Assembly (NCBI GenBank): GCA_005791875.1
Contig: SXTU01000003.1
Coordinates: 1 to 37,328, forward strand
From: Verrucomicrobiales bacterium
Lineage (GTDB): Bacteria > Verrucomicrobiota > Verrucomicrobiia > Limisphaerales > SXTU01
Length of the DNA: 37,328 nucleotides
Direction of reading: 5' to 3'
Every line of letters begins with the position of its first letter. Position 1 is the first letter of the stretch. The notes under the pieces are model-generated. The model did no database searches and was not told the origin of the DNA. It saw nothing but the letters and a program-made list of their open reading frames with translations. Made by a program: the position numbers and the translations under genes. Shown here one piece after another: positions 15,789 to 21,978 of the stretch.

Positions 15789-16301
15789 TCATTCCGATGG
15801 CGATGTCCAGGTCGGCATGTCCGCAGTCGGCGCCTTCAGCTCCGCGTAGGCATGCAGCGTCTCGATGGTCTCCGTGAGGAGCACGACGGCCTTGCCCATG
15901 TCGGTGACGAGCGCGTGGCGGAGCAAATCAGCGTGGCGGCCGAGCGGCTCGACTTCGACGGGATAGTCGCGGAGCCATTGCTTCACGGACTTCACCTTGG
16001 CCTCGGCTTCCTCCAGCGATTGCTTGGCGCGGCGCACGGCGACGAGTTCGCCCTGGATGTTTTGGCGCTTGGCGAGCTGGGCGCTGAAGAGTTCCTGCTG
16101 CCGCTCCTGCAAGTCCATGGTGCGGCGTTTGACTTGGTGCGCCCAGTGGCGGGCGCGGTCGTCCTGCAACCACGCGCGTGTGCGGCTGACCTCCTCGCTC
16201 ACCTCGTCCACGAAGTTGCGGGCCTTGTCCAGATAGACGAGCAGGTCGGCGCGGAAGGCCTCGAGGGCCTCGACCGACGTGATGCGGGCCTGCTCGGGCA
16301 T
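15789..16301 (-). CDS. Helical protein of the ESX-like cluster (170 aa)
   Basis: I do not recognise a named family. The protein is almost entirely alpha-helical, with charged amphipathic repeats (for example QVKRRTMDLQERQQELFSAQ) and no signal peptide or membrane segment. Trp44 and Trp53 sit in RAWLQDDRARHW, a place comparable to the WxG turn, after a first helix of about 35 residues. The protein could therefore be a long WxG-superfamily relative or a coiled-coil partner. It starts at the ATG at 16301, 2 nt after the stop of the 90-residue WxG100-like gene, so the two are coupled. Its C-terminus ADMPTWTSPSE is unstructured. Confidence 0.7.
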   Translation of the reverse strand: MPEQARITSVEALEAFRADLLVYLDKARNFVDEVSEEVSRTRAWLQDDRARHWAHQVKRRTMDLQERQQELFSAQLAKRQNIQGELVAVRRAKQSLEEAEAKVKSVKQWLRDYPVEVEPLGRHADLLRHALVTDMGKAVVLLTETIETLHAYAELKAPTADMPTWTSPSE

Positions 16302-16303
16302 GG

Positions 16304-16576
16304 TCAGCGCTGTTGGAGATACTCCTCGATCTTGGCGGCCTTGCGCAGGAGGAAAGGGCCGTGCTGGTTCGAGACCTCGACGAACTTCTTGAGCACCTTC
16401 ATGGTCTGCTGGAACTCCTCGGCGAACTTCGCGTGTTCCTGGTCCTGCCACGAGTCGCCGAGCGCGCCGAAGCGGGCCTGGAGCTGTGTCGTGCGCTCGG
16501 ACACGTCGATGCTGAAGCGGCGCAACTCCTCGGCGAAGCGCCGCACCTCGGCGGGGTCAATGATGGCTTGGGACAT
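16304..16576 (-). CDS. WxG100-like (ESAT-6 superfamily) protein, 90 aa
   Basis: A 90-residue all-helical protein, the standard size for WxG100. Helix 1 (about 8-38) is FAEELRRFSIDVSERTTQLQ and on; the turn is LGDSWQDQEHAKF with Trp43-Gln44-Asp45; helix 2 runs to the end through FAEEFQQTMKVLKKFVEV. The central Trp position, the following hydrophobic F-x3-F and the lack of a signal peptide fit the EsxA/EsxB group; Asp replaces the Gly of WxG. Family members are secreted as helical dimers by type VII systems with an FtsK/SpoIIIE ATPase, and such an ATPase is encoded downstream. The ATG at 16576 gives the family start; the upstream open frame to 16648 is not family-like. Confidence 0.8.
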   Translation of the reverse strand: MSQAIIDPAEVRRFAEELRRFSIDVSERTTQLQARFGALGDSWQDQEHAKFAEEFQQTMKVLKKFVEVSNQHGPFLLRKAAKIEEYLQQR

Positions 16577-16676
16577 GGCGTGGGTTTGGTTTGCCCGGCT
16601 TCTTCGGGTGACGGGGGAGACGCTAGCAAACGCGGCGGGCGCGGCCAACTGTCTTTGCCTACGGAAAAATCATCGA

Positions 16677-16754
16677 GCACCGCAGAGGCGGGAAAGGCAA
16701 AGAGGGGAAAGCTAAAAACTGTCTTCTCCGCGCCTTTCCCGCCTCTTGTGGTGC
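16677..16754. repeat. Inverted repeat, 22/23-nt arms
   Basis: The left arm is 16677-16698 (GCACCGCAGAGGCGGGAAAG plus GC) and the right arm is 16732-16754, its reverse complement with one mismatch and one insertion, around a 33-nt loop. It occupies most of the 192-nt gap between the chorismate-lyase-like gene and the WxG100-like gene. It lacks a T-tract. The AGAGGCG...AGGGGAAA section also occurs at 166-188. Confidence 0.75.
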
Positions 16755-16768
16755 AAACCAGTTGTTCC

Positions 16769-17332
16769 TCACGCCGGCGGCAGAATCTCCACGATCTCCG
16801 CCAGCGGGCGCTGCTGCGGGTCCCAGAGCGTGTTGCGGCGGCCGTAGAGCCACTGGGACTTGTCCAGCTTGAGCGCCGCGTTGATGAAGTCGTCGGAGTG
16901 GACGCGCAGGAATGCCTTCGGTCGGCTGGCGTGTGTGATTGCGTAGTCCGCGAGGAGCGTGCCGAGCGGGCGGCGCTCATCGAGGATTTCCTTGCGCGCG
17001 GCGGGCGGGAAGAGGGCGAGATTGATTTTGATGGCACCGAATTCGACGGGCTGGTCCGACTTGTCGAGGAGCAGCACGACCTCGCGGAAGTAAAAGTCAT
17101 CGCGCTGCTGGCGGCTGAGGACTTCGAGATGGATGCGCTCGCCGTGGAACTTCTCCAGCGTCGGCGTCATGTCGTCCTGATGCACAAGCAAGGACTTGTA
17201 AGGCTCCGGCACGGCGTCGCCGGACACCGGCTCGATGGACGGCAAGTCCCGGCCCGCCTGGGCGTAGAAGTCGTCCAGCGGGTAGGCGATAGGGAGAATA
17301 GAAGGGGAGGGCATGGAAATCGGTTCAGGCAT
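16769..17332 (-). CDS. Chorismate-lyase-like (UbiC fold) protein
   Basis: A 187-residue protein resembling chorismate pyruvate-lyase, which makes 4-hydroxybenzoate from chorismate. The order of conserved blocks follows E. coli UbiC: LLVHQDDMTPTLEKFHGERI (48-67), REVVLLLD with Arg83, RPLGTLL at 111-117, LYGRR at 162-166 and the terminal AEIVEIL with Glu179/Glu182 as the candidate catalytic acid. UbiC uses an arginine and a C-terminal glutamate in the same places. The ATG overlaps the HemW-like stop by 8 nt (ATGCCTGA), so the pair is coupled. No other ubiquinone gene is near, so the product's fate is unknown. Confidence 0.7.
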   Translation of the reverse strand: MPEPISMPSPSILPIAYPLDDFYAQAGRDLPSIEPVSGDAVPEPYKSLLVHQDDMTPTLEKFHGERIHLEVLSRQQRDDFYFREVVLLLDKSDQPVEFGAIKINLALFPPAARKEILDERRPLGTLLADYAITHASRPKAFLRVHSDDFINAALKLDKSQWLYGRRNTLWDPQQRPLAEIVEILPPA

Positions 17333-18710
17333 ATCTCGTCGAGCGATGCTCCGGCTTGAAAAACTCCATCAGCAGCCGGTCCACTTGCAGCAGCGCGTCG
17401 CGCGTGAGCAGGATGCGGTCGCCCTCCACGGTGAGGCAGCCCCAGTCCTTGAGCAACGCCAGCGGGGCGGGGAACTGCTCCAACGGGTCGGTGCCGAACT
17501 TTGCCTTGAAGCTGGCGCGGCTGTTGGAACCCAGCTTGAGCATCAGCATGAACTCGCGGATGTAGCGCTCGTCGGGCTGCGTCGGATAGGCGCGGAAGAT
17601 GGGCAGCTCGCCGGCGTTCACCTTCGCGAGATACGGGTCGAAGTCCGCCTGGTTCTGGTAGTGGACGCCGTTGATGTGCCCGAAGCTCGCGACGCCCACG
17701 GAGAGTAAATCCGCGCCGGAGAACAAGCCCTCGCGATAGAGGAACTTCACCTTGGCCGGGTCGCGCACGACGGTGCTGGTGCTGTTCATCGCGTAGCCGA
17801 CCTGCTCGAACTCGCGGAAGGCGTAGTCCACCCAGCGGCGCTTGGTCTCCCAGTCGGCCACGGGCGCGACGAGCTGGCCCTGCGCCTTCATCTGCTGGTA
17901 GATGCCCGTGTTGTAGGGCACTTCCATCTGATAGACCGTGAGCGAGTCGGGCTGGAGCGCGACGGCCTTGGCGACGGTTTCAATCCACTTCTCCTCGGTC
18001 TCCTCGACCATGCCAGCGATGAGGTCAATGTTGATTTGCGGGAAGCCGATTTCGCGCGCGTAGGCGTAGGCGCGGGTGATCTCCTTCGAGCGATGCGCGC
18101 GCCCGTTGATTTCGAGGATGTGGTCGTCGAAGTGCTCGATGCCGAGCGAAAGGCGCGTGACGCCCAGCTCGCGGATGGCGCGGAGCTTGTGGTCCGTGAG
18201 CGTGCCCGGCTCGGCCTCGAAGGTGATTTCCTCCGCCTCATCCCAAGGCAACAGGCGCTTCATGCCGTCGGTCAATTGCTTGAGCTGGTCGGGGCTGAGG
18301 TAGCTGGGCGTGCCGCCGCCAAAGTAGATGAACTTCGGCTTGCGCCCGCCGATGAAGGGCTTGCCCGCATACATCTCCAACTCGCGCAAGACGGCGTCCA
18401 CGTAGCCCTTGATGGCGGCGGAATCCTTGTCCGTATAGACCTTGAAGTAGCAAAAGTGGCAACGCTTCCGGCAAAAAGGGATGTGGGTGTAGAGGCCGAG
18501 GGAGACGGGGGGGAGTTGAGCGTTGAGAGTTGAGAGTTGCGAGGGGGGGCGCTCCAGTGCAGCGTGTAGCTCTGGCAAGAACTCCGGCTTCCAAAACGAG
18601 AACGGCGGGTAGTTAGTGACGAAGTAGTTGCCCGCCGTGGTCGCCAAGTGGGCCGGAGGCGGGGCGTGCTGTGCACCGGGCTGAAGCGGGGCGATGGTGA
18701 TGGTGCTCAT
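17325..18710 (-). CDS. HemW/HemN-like radical SAM protein
   Basis: A 461-residue member of the coproporphyrinogen-III-oxidase-like radical SAM family. The [4Fe-4S] cysteines are Cys80, Cys84 and Cys87 in CRKRCHFCYF, after HIPF; the SAM-binding GGGTPSYL and the EAEPGTLTDHKL and NIDLIAGM blocks follow, and a HemN C-terminal-like domain ends the protein. Many such proteins are heme chaperones (HemW) or act on other substrates, so oxidase activity should not be assumed. A longer frame to 18845 is rejected because the extra residues are Arg-rich and unlike the family. Residues 57-66 are encoded by the heptamer array at 18512-18539. It is translationally coupled to the chorismate-lyase-like gene and starts 17 nt after the propeller gene. 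Confidence 0.85.
   Translation of the reverse strand: MSTITIAPLQPGAQHAPPPAHLATTAGNYFVTNYPPFSFWKPEFLPELHAALERPPSQLSTLNAQLPPVSLGLYTHIPFCRKRCHFCYFKVYTDKDSAAIKGYVDAVLRELEMYAGKPFIGGRKPKFIYFGGGTPSYLSPDQLKQLTDGMKRLLPWDEAEEITFEAEPGTLTDHKLRAIRELGVTRLSLGIEHFDDHILEINGRAHRSKEITRAYAYAREIGFPQINIDLIAGMVEETEEKWIETVAKAVALQPDSLTVYQMEVPYNTGIYQQMKAQGQLVAPVADWETKRRWVDYAFREFEQVGYAMNSTSTVVRDPAKVKFLYREGLFSGADLLSVGVASFGHINGVHYQNQADFDPYLAKVNAGELPIFRAYPTQPDERYIREFMLMLKLGSNSRASFKAKFGTDPLEQFPAPLALLKDWGCLTVEGDRILLTRDALLQVDRLLMEFFKPEHRSTRYA
18512..18539. repeat. Heptamer array, 4 units (CAACTCT) inside the radical SAM gene
   Basis: On the minus strand from 18539 to 18512: CAACTCT, CAACTCT, CAACGCT, CAACTCC. It encodes QLSTLNAQLP in the variable N-terminal region, 12 residues before the first iron-sulfur cysteine. 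The unit is the same type as the array at 189-223. Confidence 0.75.
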
Positions 18711-18727
18711 TCTGGCTGCGAAGAGAT

Positions 18728-19861
18728 TTACTTGGCTGGTTTGACCCCGAAACAATACACGCTCCCGTCCTCGCTGCCGATGACCACCTTGCCGTCGGAC
18801 ACGGCGGGCGACGCGGCGAGGCCCTGACCAATTTCGTAGCTCCACAGCTCCTTGCCGTCGGCGAGCGCAAGCAGGTAGAGGCGGCCGTCCTCGGAGCCGA
18901 CGATGACCTTGCCGTCGCAGATGACCGGGGAGCTGTCCACCTTGCCGCGCGTGCCGAAAGTCCAGATGGTTTCACCGTCCTTCGTGCGGAGGCAGTGGAC
19001 GCGCTTGTCGCGGCCACCGATGACGAGGCGGTCGCCCAACACGGCGGGCGAGGAAACGTAGGCGAAGGCGCGGTCGCGGTAGCTCCAGAGGTTCGTGCCC
19101 TTGGCGAGGTCCACGCAGAAGACTTGGTTCTCGAAGTGGCCGCCATAGACGCGGCCATCCGCCACCGCCACGGAGCCGAGGATGGGCGCGCCGATTTCCA
19201 ACTCCTTCAACTTCGTCCCGTTGGTAAGCGCGACGATGTGCAGCAGCGAATCGCAGCCACCGAGGGCGGTCAGGCCTTGGAAGACGGCGGGCGTGCCGTT
19301 GATGCCGCTGCCGGTCTCATAGACCCAGTTGGATTTCCCGGTCGCGGCGGCGAGGCAGTAGAGCCTCGCGTCGTGGCAGCCGAAGATGACGTTCCAGTCC
19401 TTGCCGTTGGGCGCGCGGACGAGGTTGGGCGAGCCGGGCATCTTGTCGCCGATGGGGAACTTCCAGACCTCCTTCCCGGTCTTCGCGTCGAGCGCATAGA
19501 ACATTGGCTCGTCCGAGCCGAAGAAGACCCGGCCCTCGTGGACTAACGGCGAGGACTCGACACTGCCGCCGGTCTTGAAGGCCCAGTTGGTCTTCCCCGT
19601 AGCCAGCACGAGCGAGTAGAGGAAGCCATCGTCCGAGCCGACAAAGACGTTTCCGCCCACGATGGCGGCGGAAGACTTCACCGGACCGCCGGTCTTGAAG
19701 CTCCAGAGCAAGTCGAGTTTAGCGGCGAGTTTGCCCTCCGCGACACCGCGCAGCTCCGGTCCGCCGCGATACTGCGGCCAGTCGGCGGCGCGGAGCGAGG
19801 AAGCCAGCAGGAGTCCGCCAAACGCGACGACGACCAGGCGGGGAAAGGAGAACCGGCTCAT
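18728..19861 (-). CDS. Secreted PQQ-type beta-propeller protein
   Basis: A 377-residue exported protein. The N-terminus MSRFSFPRLVVVAFGGLLLA followed by SSLRA-ADW looks like a Sec signal peptide with cleavage after Ala. The rest is a series of about eight propeller blades, each near 40 residues, with the recurring pattern GKxxWxFxxGxxxxSSPxxxxGxVxxGSxDGxxY, as in the BamB/quinoprotein repeat family. No catalytic residues of a true PQQ dehydrogenase stand out, so a scaffold or binding role is more likely. The ATG at 19861 is chosen for the signal peptide. Upstream lies the paired inverted repeat at 19940-20040. Confidence 0.85.
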   Translation of the reverse strand: MSRFSFPRLVVVAFGGLLLASSLRAADWPQYRGGPELRGVAEGKLAAKLDLLWSFKTGGPVKSSAAIVGGNVFVGSDDGFLYSLVLATGKTNWAFKTGGSVESSPLVHEGRVFFGSDEPMFYALDAKTGKEVWKFPIGDKMPGSPNLVRAPNGKDWNVIFGCHDARLYCLAAATGKSNWVYETGSGINGTPAVFQGLTALGGCDSLLHIVALTNGTKLKELEIGAPILGSVAVADGRVYGGHFENQVFCVDLAKGTNLWSYRDRAFAYVSSPAVLGDRLVIGGRDKRVHCLRTKDGETIWTFGTRGKVDSSPVICDGKVIVGSEDGRLYLLALADGKELWSYEIGQGLAASPAVSDGKVVIGSEDGSVYCFGVKPAK

Positions 19862-19939
19862 AGCATGATTTGTTGGAGGAAGCTTCCACTGAAGCGGAGG
19901 CTTTGGCAACCGGTTATTACCTACACGTAGTAGTTTTGC

Positions 19940-20040
19940 GCGCGTAACGGGGACACTCTTGTCCCCGGTGGAGGATGGGGCGTCCGTCGCACGGCGTCGG
20001 CCAGCTGGTCGAAGGGGACAGGAGTGTCCCCGTTACGCGC
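19940..20040. repeat. BIME-like pair of inverted 27-nt repeats
   Basis: The copies at 19940-19966 and 20014-20040 are reverse complements with one mismatch, 47 nt apart. Each copy holds a perfect hairpin: GGGGACA, a 4-nt loop, TGTCCCC, flanked by GTAAC/GTTAC. The outer base of the right copy is the first base of the TAG stop triplet of the FKBP-fusion gene. Neither hairpin has a T-tract. Confidence 0.85.
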
Positions 20041-21977
20041 TACTTCGAGAGGATGTCCAGCAGCTCGACCTCGAAGAAGAGGACCTCGTTCGGGCCGATG
20101 CCGGGCGGGCTTCCGCGCTCGCCGTAGGCGAGGTAGTGCGGGATGAAAAGGTGCCACTTGCTGCCCTTGGGCATGAGCAGCAGCGCGTCGGTCCAGCCTC
20201 GGATGACGCCGGTCACACCAAACTCGCCGGGCAGGTTTTTCTCGTAGGAGCTGTCGAAAATGCCGCCGGGCTGGAGTGTTTTCTTGTCAATCACCTTGCC
20301 GGTGTAATGGACGCGCACCGTGTCCTTTTCGGTGGGCAGCTTGCCGGTGCCGGCCTTGATGATGCGGTATTGCAGGCCGCTGGGGCGCTCGACGACGTCT
20401 GCCTGCTGCTTGTTCTTGGCGAGGAATTCCTTGCCCCGCTTGAGATTGGTCTCGGGGGCGTTCATGTCCACGGAGGGCGGGATGTAAGGCGGGCGGCTCG
20501 TGTTCGTGCCAGCCTGCGCCACCACCGTGCCCGGCGCGGGGGCGGTGAGCCACGGGGCGTCCTTGGGCACGGGCAGCCTGAGCGCGGTGAGCAGTTGCAG
20601 CCGCGTCTGCGGGCTCCATCCCTCTCCGGGCGGGGCGTTGATGACCTGGTCAAACACCAACTGCCGCAACGCGGGCAGCGACGGCAGGTCCACACGGTCG
20701 CGCTCGGAGCGCTCGACCTTCGTCGCGTAGCCGGCGTGAATCTTGCGGATGAGACCAAGGTAACCCGCCGCATGGTCATCCTCGCCGACGGCCAAATCAT
20801 AGAAGTGCCGGGCGAACATGCCTTCGATGGCGCTCTGAATCTTGTCCTTGCCGAGGTCCATCAGCTCCTTGTAGCGCTCTATCACGAAGTCGGTGACGTT
20901 CTGGTCCGACTTGGTGTAGCGGCCGGGATACTTCTTGGCGAGGTAGTCGTGCCAGCGGGCGGCGTCCTGCTCGCGGTTGTAGTTGTAGAGGTCGGAGATG
21001 GCCTGCTTGAGGAAGTTCGCGTGTGCGTTCTTCACGTTGTCCGCGCTGTCCTTCGCAGTTTCGATCATCTCTTCGTAGCCTTCGTTCGCCATTGGAATTG
21101 CAATCAGGTTCGGGGCCGTGTCGAACTTGCCGGTCAAGGGGTTGAAAATGATCCGTCCACGCTGGGCGGCGAGCTGCATGGACTGGTAGATGACGCGGCG
21201 CAGAGTGATGAGCTGCTCGGGCTTCGAGTTCTTCAGACCAAGCGACGCCCAGTAGATCGCGTGCGTCTCGGGCAGCCGCCATTCCAAGGGGCCGTATTTC
21301 TCGTCCACCTCGCGCATCAGCTTGGGGTCGAGCTTGTATTTCTCGCGAAGGAGTTTGGCGCGCGCCTTCGCGTCATCGGTCTGCGGGTTGAGCAGCTCCT
21401 CCCAGTTGGGCCTGCCCTGCTTGCCCAGAACCTCGGTCATCATGCGCAGCCACTCGCTTTTGTAGGTCATGTGGGCGTTGTCGAGGTTCGCGCCCATCTT
21501 GTGCTGGAAGTGCCACGCCAGCTCGCGGTAGATGAGCGTCTCGTTGGGGTTGTATTTGAGCGCCTCGTCGCGCAGCAGCTCGATGCCGCGGTTGACCCAG
21601 AACCAGCGGTCGTTTGGGTCGGGAAACTTCACCGAGATGTTGTAGGAGAGGTTCCACGCCTGATGCACCCAGACGGCGACGAAGTGCGGCTGCATCTTCG
21701 TGATCCAGTCGGAGAGCTGGACCATCTCGAAGTATTTCTCGTCGAGCTGAAGGTCGTTGAGGCGGATCCAGAGCGCGTTGGAGACCAACCCGCGGAAGCC
21801 GCCCAGCGCGACGGCGGTGAAGGCCATCATCGGCGGCATGCTCTCGACGGCCTCGACGCGCGTGAGCTTGAGCCGCACGCGCTCGGCGGTCAGTTGGCGC
21901 TGCGCGAGATTGACGCCGACCAGCAGCGCCACGGCGAGCAGCGAGAGCAGAGGCTTGTAGAAACGACGGTCGTTCAT
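20040..21977 (-). CDS. Membrane-anchored protein with C-terminal FKBP prolyl isomerase domain
   Basis: A 645-residue protein. An N-terminal membrane segment (about 8-26, LLSLLAVALLVGVNLA) is followed by a long helical, TPR-like region of about 450 residues rich in Trp/Tyr (for example RELAWHFQHKMG). A Pro/Ala linker (about 470-505) leads to an FKBP-type peptidyl-prolyl isomerase domain at about 533-645, with SGLQYRIIKAGTGK, VRVHYTGK, FDSSYEK, GVIRGWTDAL and YGERGSPPGIGPNEVLFFEVELL. The FLAKNK helix before it resembles Mip/FkpA proteins. The domain should face the periplasm and fold or bind exported proteins. It starts 1 nt after the ABC permease stop, so it belongs to that exporter. I do not recognise the N-terminal region. 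Confidence 0.85.
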   Translation of the reverse strand: MNDRRFYKPLLSLLAVALLVGVNLAQRQLTAERVRLKLTRVEAVESMPPMMAFTAVALGGFRGLVSNALWIRLNDLQLDEKYFEMVQLSDWITKMQPHFVAVWVHQAWNLSYNISVKFPDPNDRWFWVNRGIELLRDEALKYNPNETLIYRELAWHFQHKMGANLDNAHMTYKSEWLRMMTEVLGKQGRPNWEELLNPQTDDAKARAKLLREKYKLDPKLMREVDEKYGPLEWRLPETHAIYWASLGLKNSKPEQLITLRRVIYQSMQLAAQRGRIIFNPLTGKFDTAPNLIAIPMANEGYEEMIETAKDSADNVKNAHANFLKQAISDLYNYNREQDAARWHDYLAKKYPGRYTKSDQNVTDFVIERYKELMDLGKDKIQSAIEGMFARHFYDLAVGEDDHAAGYLGLIRKIHAGYATKVERSERDRVDLPSLPALRQLVFDQVINAPPGEGWSPQTRLQLLTALRLPVPKDAPWLTAPAPGTVVAQAGTNTSRPPYIPPSVDMNAPETNLKRGKEFLAKNKQQADVVERPSGLQYRIIKAGTGKLPTEKDTVRVHYTGKVIDKKTLQPGGIFDSSYEKNLPGEFGVTGVIRGWTDALLLMPKGSKWHLFIPHYLAYGERGSPPGIGPNEVLFFEVELLDILSK

Positions 21978-21978
21978 G

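Noticed and set aside
16677-16754. Intrinsic terminator
   Set aside because: The stem is long but imperfect, the loop is 33 nt and no T-tract follows on either strand; a REP-type inverted repeat is more likely.
17325-18845. Longer start for the radical SAM gene at 18845
   Set aside because: The extra 45 residues are Arg-rich, run into the end of the propeller gene and are not family-like; MSTITIAP at 18710 is a better start.
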